DNA of 64,000 nucleotides. Source: Pomphorhynchus laevis (lineage: Eukaryota; Acanthocephala; Palaeacanthocephala; Echinorhynchida; Pomphorhynchidae). This document shows, in pieces, positions 1 to 10,403 of this stretch (within the stretch, counting starts at the first letter, position 1; each line of letters opens with the position of its first letter). The translations under genes and the position numbers were made by a program. The notes under the pieces are model-generated. The model searched no databases. It saw only the letters and a list, made by a program, of their open reading frames with translations, and was not told the DNA's origin. The DNA is taken from contig WNNJ02001666.1 in NCBI GenBank assembly GCA_012934845.2, positions 1 through 64,000 of the forward strand. The letters are read 5' to 3'.

Positions 1-231
1 TTATTATTAATTATAATTATTATTAATCATTATTTATAATTATTTATTATCTAATTATTAAATTTTGATTTATTGATTTGGCATTATTATTTTTATTTAT
101 TTTTATAATTTTATAATTATATAGGTTTAATTATCGGTTTAATTATAGGTTTTCTAAATTTTTTAAAATCCCTATACAGAGCGTACTTGATAAAAATCCC
201 TTAATTGTAAATTTTATTCAAAATATAATTG

Positions 232-835
232 TCATTGCAAATTATCAGTAACGAACTGTTCGCTACAATTCGAACAGTTCGTTAGTGCAAATTTGCAATG
301 ATAAGGACAACTAAGGATAACATCATGTGCGAAAAGCACGGGTGGTATCCTGATAAAACCGAACTGAATATCAGAATCCAACAAGGCAGTCTGTCTCGTA
401 ATTTTGTCCATGTAAACAAGGAACAAAAGTGGATATAAATAACAAACTTGACGAAGCCCAACGCCTACTGGAAATGACTCAGATTTCCTTCCTAGAACAC
501 GAACACAACTCATACTTTGTTTATACAGAGAAGCCACATCTACCCGAAGATAGTGTGGTACTACATACTCCCTTAGTAACTCTATCAACCTATCTCGCGG
601 GACTCGGTTGAACGCCTTCTACAAATCTACAAAACACATGTAGACCGGTTGATTAAACTCCCAATATCGTTCCAAGATAGTTGAGAGAGTAAAGAGTTGA
701 TCCGTAGTTCCACGACCTGGTTGAAAGACGCATTGTTTGTCTTGCAACTGTCACAAAAACATAAGCTGTATTCTTAACTCAAGAATCCTAGCAAATAACT
801 TACCAGCCTGGTTTAGAAGAGTGATGCCCCGCTCA
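232..835 (-). pseudogene. Rex3/RTE-like LINE, reverse-transcriptase fragment
   Basis: Reading the minus strand from about 835 to 232 gives the palm of a LINE reverse transcriptase: a GITLLN-like start, QCxFxPGRGTTDQL, the motif A run YMCFVDLxKAFNRVP, then SFPVGVGLRQ and LFLVYMDKI (motif B region). The motif C position reads FAHD rather than YADD, so the catalytic pair is lost. At least one frameshift and one in-frame stop interrupt it. The wording resembles the Rex3 family of the RTE clade; that assignment is from memory of the family, not a search. The C-terminal part of the same kind of protein lies next door on the opposite strand (836-1115), so the two halves face each other. Dead copy, no host function expected. 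Confidence 0.7.
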
Positions 836-1115
836 TATACAGACGACCGAAATGAGGTTGATTAGCGTTGTGGCCGGTTTTAGCCTTAGAGATAAGGTTA
901 GGAACTCGATTATCCGGGATAAACTCGGAGTATAGTCGCTGCTTCTCCACATCGAAGGAAGTCAGTTGAGGTAGCGAGGACACGTTCTGAGGATGTCTAG
1001 GGATCGCTTTGCTCGTAGGGTTTTCCAGGCCGGACTCACTGGAAAGAGACCTCAAGGTAAACCTCGATACCGATGGAGAGATCAAATCTCGAAACTGGCC
1101 AAAGAACGCATTGGG
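836..1115 (+). pseudogene. Rex3/RTE-like LINE, C-terminal tail fragment
   Basis: The plus strand encodes the diagnostic tail of Rex3-like proteins with small breaks: VRDKVRNSIIRDKLGV, SLLLHIEGSQLR, GHVLRMSRDRFARRVFQAG, then GKRPQGKPRYRWRDQISKLAKERI. In intact relatives this follows the RT domain; here the RT fragment upstream lies on the other strand, so an inversion or two separate insertions made the present arrangement. A second copy of the same tail occurs at 30.68-31.05 kb. No other role is visible. Confidence 0.7.
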
Positions 1116-1405
1116 CTATGAAAGGAAAGGACGGGGTACCTATCCCCGTCGGATTTTGCTCCGCCCCTATAGATAGGGCAGACACACTTGACAAGTCAAA
1201 TAACAACCCGTTTATGGGTCTCAACCTCATGTTTCAGTTAATTGAAAGTGATGAATTCACTTTTCCCCACTGCAGTCGGTGTCACAAATGGGGGCATTGG
1301 TCCTCCAGCTGCAGTGGGACACCTACCTGTGGGGTATGCGGTTCCGCTAATTGCCCCGCCTTAATGTCCGAATTACGTTGTGTGACCCCCCCCGTCCAGT
1401 TCTAA
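1073..1405 (+). pseudogene. LINE ORF1 zinc-knuckle segment
   Basis: A 110-codon open stretch whose middle reads FQLIESDEFTFPHCSRCHKW and then GHWSSSCSGTPTCGVCGSAN. The C-x2-C-x4-H-x4-C spacing and following cysteines match the retroviral-type zinc knuckles at the end of ORF1 in I and R1 elements, which bind the element's RNA. The first ~15 codons belong to the neighbouring Rex3-like tail, so the annotated start is not the true ORF1 start. The frame closes at 1405 without reaching the endonuclease. Confidence 0.6.
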
Positions 1406-1864
1406 CTACGGTGGTGCCATCCTGCCTGGGACAGGAAATGTGTAGTTTTCAAAGACTATAGAAAACGTTTTCAGAATACATCTATGACTCTCGCCTCCTT
1501 TGCACAAGCATTCTCTCATCGGATGGAAGATGAGGACATTTTAGAATTGATTGATGTGAAAAATGAAGTTTTATAGAGAAAGCTACAGAATCTAATGCTG
1601 ATGGCCCTGGATGCGGTGGGAACCAATCCCTCCGTACCGGCTTCTATAGTATTATCGGAATCAAAGAAGATGGGGAATTCGGCCTATTCTGTCCCCCGAT
1701 CAAGATCGGTAAAATGCTGAGTGGCAAACAGCGTAGGGGAAATGAAGATGCTGCCCAGGGAGGGGCAAGTACCTATCCAAGATGGAGCCAGTGGCGGGGA
1801 GACTCACTTCCTGCACCTGAGTCTGTCAATGTAGGCAATTTCTCTATCCAACTAATCCATCACA

Positions 1865-2296
1865 ATGCAGAGAAGTCGTGAGCCTTTTTCACTGAATGTC
1901 CTTCAGTGGGATTCGGATACTATGTACATAACCCCACCTCACTCCTCTTTATATCAAGGACTCTTGACCTTAGTTAAGTGCTCATTAAGGTTCTCCCTCC
2001 AATTAAACTATTCATGTCCATCCATGTCTTGTTTAGAAGTTTCACTCTGTAAGAATGGTAAACGCCTCAGTCTAGCCAATGTCTACATCCGTCCAGGGGA
2101 GATTCACAAGAACCGCGACCTCCTGGATAGTATTATTGATAGCGGGTATGACATGTTACTTGTGGACTTCAACGACAGAACTGGTCGTTGGATTAATGCA
2201 ACACTTCGCAGAGCTAGGAACTGTTATCTTACTCATAAACCACCGCCCCCACCTTTCATTGCACATCAACAAATTCAATCCTTGACATTTTACTGA
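1865..2296 (+). pseudogene. LINE endonuclease (EEP/APE-type) fragment
   Basis: 143 codons containing LEVSLCKNGKRLSLANVYIRP and then DMLLVDFNDRTGRW. This corresponds to the central strands of the exonuclease-endonuclease-phosphatase fold used by I and R1 LINEs to nick target DNA; the usual GDFN motif has lost its glycine (VDFN). The N-terminal third and the C-terminal catalytic SDH motif are missing or out of frame. It sits between the zinc-knuckle segment and the RT of the same element, in the expected order. Confidence 0.65.
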
Positions 2297-3209
2297 TTCA
2301 CTCGATGTGATTGCTTAAACCCCTCTGCACAGAGTAGTCGCGCTAGCAATTGAACACCTCTCATGACCTAATTCGGTGGAGGATTGAGGAAGATTCATTG
2401 TTTCGAAGGAGGTTTTACTTTGATCCGATCAGTGGCCTTCTTTCAGGCGGCTATCCAACTCTTTTCCAGAATTGGAAATGAGTCTGGCCGAATTTAATAC
2501 CTATCTCTCTTCGCAAGCTACCGCGATTCTATCGACTACCTATAAAGGTCGTATATACAATCCCACTCCGACGAAACTCAAGGTCCTAGCGAAATTACTT
2601 AATCTCCCTAAACTCTCTGTTTCCGCCAGACAAGCCCTCTCGAATGAATACTGGATCACTAGATACAGGTTCCAGCTGAGTAGGGATAGGACGAGTATTG
2701 CTCACCATAATCCTACTCAGTCTTCTTTTTGAAAGATTTTCAAAAAGGAGAAGTTTGTTTGTTGGAAGGATAGGGCATTGGGTTATATAGTGAATGTATG
2801 CCTTGAAAACGTTTTAGAGGAGTCACTAGCCCTACACAACTATGGAGCCACGAAATCACCTCAACCAATCCCGCCTTGGGGTAACTTCAGCAGAAGGGAT
2901 CTATCTGTTACGGATATCCTTAACTCCTGAAGTCCACTCCCGGGCACCTCTAAATCCGTCGCTCCACTTTCTTCTCGAGACTGTCAGCTTTTGACAGCTG
3001 ATCAGAGAAGAGAGGTGGCCGTCACAATGCTGTTAGCCTCCCCATCCGATGTAGCATACATCAATATTAGTCAGCGTGTTTTTATTCTTTAGAAAAAATC
3101 TTGCTCATGTCCTAAAGATCTGCGACCCATTTTGATTCAAAATGCCCTCGTGTCGATCTATGAAAAAGCGCTTGCGCGTAAAATCCTCGACCATTAGAGT
3201 AGGCGTAAT

Positions 3210-3908
3210 TTGATCCCTACAGATTTTCATTGGTTCGTCAAAGGTCGCTTGGTTCATTCAGCAGTTGATGAGTTAAAGCAGTTTTGTCGGGATACTAGCC
3301 ATCGTCTAGTTGTGGCTGTTTTCCTTGACTTTTCTGCTGCATTTGACCGCATCTCCATTCCTTTTGTGATCTCTTCTCTCAGGTCCCTCGAGTTGCCTGC
3401 AAAATTTGTGAACAGGGTAAAGATCCTGCTGTACACCAAGCGTTTTTATCATGAAGACGACCATGATGCGATTCAGTTCTACTCTATTACGAGTGTACCT
3501 CAAGGAATCCTACTTTCTCCTATCTTATATCTTGCTGCCTCCATTAACCTATTCAAAATATTTAAACGCGAACAACGTCTTGTGATGTACGCTGATGACC
3601 CCACAATCCTGTTCACTGGACACAGGTGTAAAGACGTAGTCTCTGACATCAGCCGATTCTTCTTAAGATTAAAAGACCAGCTAGCCCAGTCCACTCTTAT
3701 TTTAAACTCCGCTAAATCGCAGGTGGTCGTCTTTTATGACACTCCTGCTACAAAGCAAAAACTTAAGAGATTAGCACTCTCTGCACTCTCCTCCAAATTT
3801 GCCTCTGAACCACTTCCCACCTTCACAAGTCGAGTAAAATACCTGGGGTTCACCGTTACGGTGAACTGGTCGGCGAAAGCTGACCTGAATAGACTTAAAC
3901 GTATCTAA
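3210..3908 (+). pseudogene. LINE reverse transcriptase, I/R1-like
   Basis: A 232-codon frame with the RT palm motifs: VVAVFLDFSAAFDRIS (motif A), SVPQGILLSPILY (motif B; LSPI as in R1/I/jockey groups) and RLVMYADDPTILF (motif C, YADD intact). Then comes the primer-grip/thumb region KYLGFTV. Upstream codons 3120-3200 continue the fingers (PKDLRPILIQNAL) with an in-frame stop before the ATG shown, so the annotated start is a local methionine only. This is the best preserved part of the element. The palm retains its catalytic aspartates, but the polyprotein is broken. Confidence 0.8.
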
Positions 3909-4410
3909 AGAGAGTTAGGTGGCTCTGAAACGGGCCCAGCATCTGTCTTTGAAAAGGAAAACCCAGGTGCGACTCTGGGGCACTTGGGCTATCTCGGGAT
4001 TAGTCTTATTTGCTTGAGGACGTCCCCCAGAGCAAATGCTAAGTTTTCTCAAGCTCTTCGTATCTCGTTTACCTAGCATGATCAGCCTCGATTGGATTCT
4101 CCGGGGCGTGAAAAATCCTGGGTGGTTTAGTCGGAGGGCAGCGTGTTGGATTGGCTTGATAGCTCAGATCCCTCGAACTTGAGGTCATAGAAGAAAAAGA
4201 GTTGGAAGACTGATGAGCTGCTGTTCGACTTGACTTTCTATTGTTATGTCTGTTCTTGTTTGTTGCATGTTATCATGTTTATTCGTGTAGTTAAGAAAGT
4301 CTTTATTTATTTAAATTAAATAGATCGATATTTAGGCTAATTTACCATCTCTAATTATAACATTAATATCCGAATAAATTTTCCGTAAAAATTTACAATA
4401 GCAAGTTATA

Positions 4411-4528
4411 AATATTCAGGAACGATAAGGTATAATTGAAAGTCAGCAAAAATTATTTTGATATTTCGCTAGCAACTACTATCATCTTCAGAAAATTGAA
4501 ACAACATAAACATGATAAAATTACAAAG
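4411..4528. repeat. Left inverted terminal repeat of the family-A RT element
   Basis: About 118 bp that match the reverse complement of 7819-7936 at roughly three quarters of positions, starting with AATATTCAGGAACGAT and passing through GATATTTCGCTAGCAACTAC. Together the two copies bracket a reverse-transcriptase element. A third, plus-strand copy of the same sequence is at 17475-17570. Each copy contains a hammerhead-like core, annotated separately. Confidence 0.65.
4450..4497 (-). ncRNA. Minimal hammerhead ribozyme motif (3' end of family-A element)
   Basis: Minus strand: stem I strand AAUUUU, then CUGAAGA, a bulged U, stem II GAUAG/CUAGC (one mismatch) with a 6-nt loop, GAAA, then a one-pair stem III (UA) and the UC cleavage dinucleotide, followed by AAAAUAA that pairs back with the first strand. 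All core bases are present. It lies in sense with the RT frame, at its 3' end. The layout matches the short hammerheads known in Penelope-like elements. Activity is inferred, not shown. Confidence 0.55.
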
Positions 4529-4819
4529 TTTATTCAATAAACTTTATTGTTATTATTTTATTTTTTTTAAATAATTTCTTGTTGCAGAATTTACAGTCAA
4601 CTGCTTCCCGCAAATGGGGTATTTAAATAAATGTGAGTTATGAGTAATTGTTGATCCTCTATTTTATGCCTTTTCTTCTGTATCGTCGTTGCGATACGAT
4701 TGAGACGCAGGAATTCGAGTTACTCGAGTGCACATTGAGACTGTTCGAGCGATTGTAATGCTGAATATCTTGCGCACATGTGAAACACAATCAGAATATT
4801 GACGTCCCGTTCACGTCGA

Positions 4820-5300
4820 ATCTTTTGCTGCTATCCAGCTGATTACTTATGAAGCTTCTCTCCCGATTCCTGCAGTTATTGAGAAGATCATCGGCAGGAA
4901 TATCCCTCTATCCACATCATGTATTCGCTCTTGATATTTGGCGTGTTTCCGCTGTGAGTGGTATGCGTGTGATTCAAGGGGATTTCGGTTAGCATATGAT
5001 GGTGCCAAATGATTGTAGACACACATATCCATAAAGGATCGGACCATCAATCCACAAAAGAGACCTCTACACGTTATATCTGAGCGTGCATTTATATCCC
5101 TGCTTGCTGTCGATATTTCGAATCGGTGCGCTTCGATCACCTCTTGCAACATCGGTTCCAATGTGACTTATCTGCACGATCTTTCAAGCTCTTTTGCTAG
5201 CACATTTATGATATGGTCGTGTAGTAGAATACTCGTACCTCCATGTTTACATAAGAGTGCGTGTGTTGTGGTAAAGTCTCCACCACATACACATTTATTT
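4820..5300 (-). pseudogene. Family-A C-terminal zinc knuckle and PD-(D/E)xK-like domain
   Basis: Minus-strand translation gives CPNKCVCGGDFTTTHALLC, KHGGTSILLHDHIINVLAKE, then after one stop EPMLQEVIEAHR, NARSDITCRGL, FMDMCVYNHLAPSYANRN and KYQERIHDVDRGIFLPMIFS, then GIGREA. In R2-like LINEs the equivalent region binds and cuts the target DNA; the R/K-x-D...D spacing here is 15-16 residues. Two further copies of this domain (19959-20594 and 22361-22738) preserve the same blocks, which supports the alignment. Endonuclease activity is inferred from that layout only. Confidence 0.6.
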
Positions 5301-5723
5301 GGACAACCCTAAGCCTGTAACCCATATCGTACGCAAAGAGCATCGTGAAATCTTAATGCACTCAGTCTACGGTTTAACTATGAAGACGGATACGCTTGTA
5401 GCCATTGTGATGTACCTTTTTCCCTTATATATTATTGTTGATTTCTGTTCTTCGCTCAATTCCAACATTAGTTTCAGTTCCTTCTCGGTGTTGAATATTT
5501 TTTTCTCTTCTCGGATTGCAATCGCGACTTCCATTTGTTTTTCAAATAGTTCGATACCGTTCTTTGCTTCCAATAGTGGTTTGCACATCTCTCTTGAGCG
5601 TCTATATTCTTGGTCGTATTCTAGTGGGTTCTTAACTGCTAAACCTCCGTTCTTGGTTGGCAGCGTAAACACTTGCGTTAAGACTCCACTTGTATTTCGA
5701 CCCATTATTATTTTCGGAAGGAA

Positions 5724-7019
5724 TTAGTGTGCGATACTATTCCATAAGGGTTGGAACAACGTTGAATCAATTTGACAAACTCGAGTGATATATTGCCACT
5801 TATGTTGCAACCCATTGCAGTAACTGAAATATGCTATTTGCGGATCAATGTTGGCTATTTTAACTAAATGTTGGATCATCCAGATCAACTTATTCAACTT
5901 AGATTCGATAAAGCGCTTTGTGAACTCCTTTGTGCCGCATGGTGCTCCTAGCATGGTAATCCCCTCACATGTTATATTGATATTATTATGAAATATCAAC
6001 TTCGCATATTCCATATTTTCCGGATGGACAAGCAAGTTGCATTTTGTTTCGTTGACGTAGAAGCCATAGTTAGGACCTGTTATAATCAGATTCTTCCATG
6101 TTTCAAGTAGTTCGGATGCTATGCCAACACAGTTGGCATCATCTGCATACCATCTATGCGTTACTGTTGGAAATTATTTCTGCAGATCTTGGATCAATGG
6201 GATGGACGATGCATCAAAGGCTGACATTGTTAGTGGGTCGCCTGGAATGAACCCTTCCCTTGATTCAATGAATTCCTCTTCATTCACCAAAATTGAGTTT
6301 TCTCTGTAAAAGTTTGTTAAGGCCGTTTTCATCGCAGGGCATATGTATTCCATATGTAACGCTAAGCTTCTGTTAATATTATTAAAAGCGTTTGATGCAT
6401 CAATTTGTAAAACGCAATTCCTTTCACACGACTCAAAATTAGAAGTTATTGAATGAATGGCTGCTTCTGCACCGCATCTCTGTCCCGAGCATAATTGTAT
6501 ACAACCTGCGACTTTCGAGATATCCCTATGGATATTCGTCAATATAACTTTGCCAATTATTCGCCTGCTAACTTCTCCCGCTCTAATTGGCCTAACACCA
6601 GGGTTCTTATCCAGTGGTATTAATCTACTTGCACATAATGCTTCCATGTTTGAGGTCCCGATAGACTTCGATGCAATGCGTATTGTTAAGTCAGCCAACG
6701 CTGATGCTAAGCTTATCGAGGCTGGTCCATATTCGTTCAATATATCTCGCCAGCCTAGGGCGTCTAGTCCTGAAGGGCCACTACTTCCGTTAATTTTTTT
6801 TGCAATTTCCCGTATTTGATGTACGTCTATACCAAGGAAGATACTTTGATGATATTCCATGGCACCTACCACTTTCTGAGAAATCACGGAGGATGGTTCA
6901 ATACCTCTAGACTCAGGGTGGAGTCTTATGAGTTCATCTTGCACTGATGTTCCGGGGCATATTTCATCGTCAACTTTGTGAATTACGTTCTGTGAACCAT
7001 TATTGTATACCAATCTCAT
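5724..7019 (-). pseudogene. Family-A reverse transcriptase domain
   Basis: The first frame (7019-6174, 281 codons) holds the fingers and palm: GSSGPSGLDALGWRDIL, VRPIRAGEVSRRIIGK, motif A NCVLQIDASNAFNNINR, and motif B EGFIPGDPLTMSAFD, where TTQGDPL is usual, so the key glutamine reads P. After a break near 6175 the next frame gives HRWYADDANCVG (motif C intact) and, to 5724, GFYVNETKCNLLV and ITCEGITMLGAPCG (thumb). The DASNAFN...GDPL...YADD signature, with the R-P-I-x-x-G-E block upstream, marks this as the coral-type RT group rather than the jockey or RTE groups. No longer functional as a single protein. Confidence 0.7.
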
Positions 7020-7067
7020 GACATGGGGGAAACATCCATTTGCAATTAGTCTGATATAGTTGCGGTA

Positions 7068-7735
7068 CTAACCCGAAGAGTTAACGTTTTGGCTTTTAAG
7101 CTTGCGGTTTTTATAGATGTTTTGAAGAATTTTTGATTCAGACATTGGCTTATCCAATTCTTTGCGTTCCCACATCGAAATGCGTCTTTCTAGTGTCTTG
7201 CGTAGGGCACTTGTTTTCCTGATTCTAATTCCCTGGCACATTGTTTGACTGAATATTGTTGCAAGCTTTAATGCTTTGTTTTCATCATCTTCCGTTTGTG
7301 CAGCTTCCCTATAAAGATTCGCCAAGACTTGCACAAATTTTCTACTAGCATTACACTTGGGTAGTTAAAAGTTATTTCACATAATGCATATACACTCTTT
7401 GAAGTATACATCGATATTGCTCCATTGATTTGTGTTATCCATTATATGAGCAGGGAGGTCGCCAGTCTCTACAGAGCACACGTTTATCTCTGTCATGGCT
7501 ACTGGATCTTGTGCAGATCGTATGATAGAGAGTTGAGGTTCCATTGTTAGTATGCCCCCGTTGTTGCCATGATTGTCAGATACCTGATCAGATGGAGTTT
7601 TGCGCAGGCAGTTTGGAGCTGAGAAATTGAGGGATGATTTATTTGCTCTCGTGCATCGGCAACCTCTGCATTTGGCAGCCCACCATTGCACGTAAAACAA
7701 TTTTGTGTCATAGAGGGGATACCTCGGGGCATAGT
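7068..7735 (-). pseudogene. Family-A N-terminal region
   Basis: Two overlapping minus-strand frames. 7547-7732 reads SMTQNCFTCNGGLPNAEV and 7377-7700 continues the sequence with CTRANKSSLNFSAPNCLRK, so a frameshift joins a cysteine-containing segment with a serine-rich one. 7068-7334 is an 88-codon, charged, probably helical linker ending just upstream of the RT frame (KALKLATIFSQTMCQGIRIR). N-terminal zinc fingers are normal for restriction-enzyme-like LINEs, but only C-x2-C is visible here, so a DNA-binding role is a guess. Confidence 0.4.
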
Positions 7736-7818
7736 TGTTTGCCTGAAGTCTTGTGTCGCTTTGTATGTCGTGTATGTTATTACTTTATTTGTATTAATAA
7801 AAATTACAATACACTTTC

Positions 7819-7936
7819 TTGTAACTTTTTCAATTTTTATGTTGTTTCAAATTTCTTAAGATGCTAGTAGTTACCAGCGAAATATCAAAATAAATTTTGT
7901 TGTCATTCAACTGTACGTGATTGTTCCTGAATATTA
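7819..7936. repeat. Right inverted terminal repeat of the family-A RT element
   Basis: Reverse-complement partner of 4411-4528; ends with GTTCCTGAATATT. It lies upstream of the RT reading frame (which runs leftwards), so its hammerhead is antisense to the coding strand while the left one is sense. Penelope-type elements are known to carry hammerhead-bearing terminal repeats in either orientation; a family-A RT is not a Penelope RT, which makes the arrangement odd. Confidence 0.65.
7846..7893 (+). ncRNA. Minimal hammerhead-like motif (right terminal repeat)
   Basis: Plus strand: AAAUUU, then CUUAAGA (core CUGANGA with G changed to U), stem II GCUAG/CCAGC (one mismatch) with loop UAGUUA, GAAA, a one-pair stem III (UA), UC, then AAAAUAAAU. 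The change in the invariant CUGA makes this copy probably inactive. Confidence 0.45.
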
Positions 7937-8328
7937 TTGATCATAATAATCATAAAGATTATGATGTTCTTTATTATAATAATGTAGTGATTTATTAAAG
8001 CCACTCCGTCTTTCGGCTTGGGCATATAAAAAAGATTATAAAATAACAATTATAAAGTCAGAACAGTTTTCTTTCTTATTTCTTGAGCTGGGTAAATTTT
8101 ATTGATTGACTCAAATTGATTGTACGTGACACAGGTACGCATTGTCAGCCGAAATAAGCCTACCCCCACTTTAGCGTATCTAATGTTTTTAAAGATAAAC
8201 AAGACACATGAACACAGGAAAATACATGTAAGAGTGATGATCATGCTGTCTTGCAAAAACAGCATGCACAAGTTGATGATCGTTCATAGATGATTCTTCC
8301 TTTTTTACAGAACTTGGAGTGATATCCG
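7937..8328. other. Flank and 3' region of the minus-strand LINE
   Basis: AT-rich left part (to about 8045), then a more balanced segment that is probably the 3' untranslated region of the LINE at 8329-11304. No gene, RNA gene or promoter is recognisable. Confidence 0.3.
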
Positions 8329-9640
8329 TTAAGCGAAGCTCCAGATTAAAGTGTGCTTACTTGCGAGAGGGCTACGCCAAGCTGTTTGAAGAAAAGCGGG
8401 AGTCTGATAGATATCCTGATCAAGTTTAAGTACTTTGCAGTAGAAGAAATTTAGATTTTTAAGAAAACCATCAGTCAAAGGAAGATTAATCTCTTTCTTC
8501 AATGAAACTAATAAAGGAGGCAGCCTTGCTAGAACTTGAACAGCCGTGGATGAAGTTTTTGGAGATACGCCTATTAACCTTTTTATAAACCTTGACAGGC
8601 ACCTATCTAACTGGTAAAAGTTTTCTGAAGTCAAGTCTACCAAGATACAAGCTAGTCCATATTGTAGTCTTGGAAGCAACATTATATAAAAATATCGTAA
8701 CCCTGCCTCAAAAGATAATTTGCCTAGTTCGGACAGTCCAGATGTTGCCTTCACAATTTTATCACATTTAAGTTCAAAATGTTGAGACAAAGACCATCTA
8801 GATGAGATTAACATTCCGAGATACAGACACTTCGATTCAAAATCGAGCGGAACGTCTTGATAGCATAGAATGTCCGATCGACTTAGTCGACCTCCTCTTC
8901 GGAACTTAATTACTTTAGACTTTTCACGGTTCACTCGAATACAATTAGTAATACAGAAAGATGAGAGCGAGTTTAAAGCTACTTGGGCATTGGAAATAGA
9001 TTTGGAAATAATAGCAAGATCGTCTGCATATAATACACATGAAATATCTAAAAGATTGTGACTTAGACTGCTAGGAAGATCATCAATGAAGAAACTGAAT
9101 AATAAAGGACATAGAGGGTCGCCCTGAAGGACACCACGATTGGCAAGAAACCCTTTCGAATAATTTATGCCGTCAAAAATGCGAAAAACGTTTGGTTGCA
9201 AAATAAAATTCAATTAATAAAGAATAGGACCGCCTAAGCCTACATTATGAGCCAATTTTTCTAAGAGAAGTTTTCTATCAACTGAATCGAAAGCTTTTTG
9301 GAAATCAATAAAAATAACATAAATAGATCGATATTGTTGAAATGCGTCTATTACAGATCGTCTAACAGTGTTTATTGCATCTGTCGTTGATCTATTAGGT
9401 CGAAAACCATACTGCTCTTCTGGGAGAGAATCATTACAATGTTGAATTAATTTGAAAGCAATAACGCGTGTTAAAAATTTATAGCAATGGTTCAGAAGTG
9501 TAATTCCACGATAAGAGTTTTCTGATTCTGGGTTGCCTTTACCTTTATAAAGTACTTTGATAATACGATCTCTCCAACCACATGGAAATGGAGCACCTAA
9601 AAGACAATTAAAGAAGTAAGTCTAATGAGCAGGACAGAAG
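8329..9640 (-). pseudogene. LINE reverse transcriptase and C-terminal domain
   Basis: From 9640 the minus strand reads FPCGWRDRIIKVLYKGKGNP, then YRGITLLNHCYKFLTRVIAF, EEQYGFRPNRSTTDAINTVR, and motif A SIYVIFIDFQKAFDSVDRKL; an in-frame stop occurs at about 9213. The 294-codon frame 9213-8329 continues with GVLQGDPLCPLLFSFFIDDL (motif B), SCVLYADDLAIIS (motif C), KCLYLGMLIS (thumb) and a C-terminal region ending near IWSFA. All catalytic RT residues are present; only the stop and the separated endonuclease frame show that the copy is not intact. Confidence 0.8.
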
Positions 9641-9645
9641 AAAGA

Positions 9646-10257
9646 TTATTTAATTTGTCCGACACAAAGAACATCGTGAATGCCCACATTCGAAAAACCT
9701 ATATCTAAACAACTTCTGCCGTTGTAAGCCTCGTAGGACCAGCCTTCTTCGGGAACGAATAGAAACATATTTCTGGATAGAAAGAAATTAGCAACTCGTT
9801 CTAACTTATTATGTAAAGGTACTGAGAAGCGGGCATTAAAATCCCCTGCAGCAATGAGAGGAGAATCAATTAGGATATCTTCGAGAAGCTTAGACAGTTC
9901 ATCAATTATATCAGTAGCGGAGAAGGAAGGACGAAAGTAGCATCCCACTATAGTAAACTGAGGGGTAGTTATGCATATAGAGTTATCTGAATAACTGGTA
10001 GACCATGCAATAAAACGGTGACTAAAAGCAACGGTCAGACCTCTAATTGGACGACCTCTCTGTCCCAATAAAGCTGTAATATCAAAACTGTAAAAATTCG
10101 GTAGGAGGGATACAGGAGATGAACAAAAAGTTTCATTTAAAATTAGAAAATCAAAACAGGAAAACCAAGATTTTGTTCCCTCATTAAGGAGACTTTGCAA
10201 TCCTTCGACATTAAAGATTAGCAATTTCAAGATTGTGTACTGACTCTTAAAGAACAT
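9646..10257 (-). pseudogene. LINE APE-type endonuclease domain
   Basis: A 203-codon frame with the EEP fold landmarks in order: LKLLIFNVEGL (strand 1, N), FDFLILNETF (catalytic E), RGLTVAFSHR, FTIVGCYFRPS, SPLIAAGDFNARF (GDFN), and YNGRSCLDIGFSN (domain end). These residues coordinate the metal ion and nick the target strand for first-strand priming. The frame ends about 6 bp before RT-coding sequence resumes in another frame, where a single polyprotein would be normal. The start chosen is the first in-frame methionine. Confidence 0.75.
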
Positions 10258-10403
10258 GGATACTTTATTCTCAGATAGTCATATGGGGGCAGCAACCGAT
10301 AAAGCCTCTGGAACTTTCTCGTTATGTTGCGGTTTTGAAAGCTTTATTATTTTATTGTTACGAATATAGAATACTGCTGAGGGATCATAATTGCGTTTTA
10401 AGG

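Larger units (their letters stand above)
1116..4330 (+). mobile_element. I/R1-like LINE, decayed but nearly full length
   Basis: Consecutive plus-strand fragments keep the order of an I/R1-group non-LTR element: a gag-like zinc-knuckle segment (1255-1400), an endonuclease (1865-2296), an RT (3210-3908) and a C-terminal part to about 4200. The region is visibly richer in G+C than its flanks. Several frameshifts and stops separate the pieces, so it cannot make a full polyprotein. A more shortened copy of the same element lies at 43.96-45.46 kb. The 3' end is placed near 4330 where AT-rich flank resumes; it is not exact. Confidence 0.7.
4600..7735 (-). mobile_element. Family-A retroelement: RT plus zinc knuckle plus PD-(D/E)xK-like C-terminus
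   Basis: The minus strand holds, in order, a cysteine-rich N-terminal segment (7735-7377), a linker (7334-7068), the RT (7019-5724) and a C-terminal domain (5705-4820). The last carries a CVCGGDFTTTHALLC zinc knuckle (C-x-C-x7-H-x3-C) followed by ARSDI...FMDMCVYN and YQERIHDVDRGIFLPMIFS. Zinc knuckle followed by R-x-D...D is the layout of restriction-like-endonuclease LINEs (R2/NeSL/R4 group). The protein wording resembles RT proteins common in coral, sponge and arthropod genomes. A handful of frameshifts and stops interrupt it. It is bounded by inverted repeats (4411-4528, 7819-7936). Four more pieces of the family lie at 17.06, 19.85, 21.77 and 22.29 kb. Confidence 0.65.
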
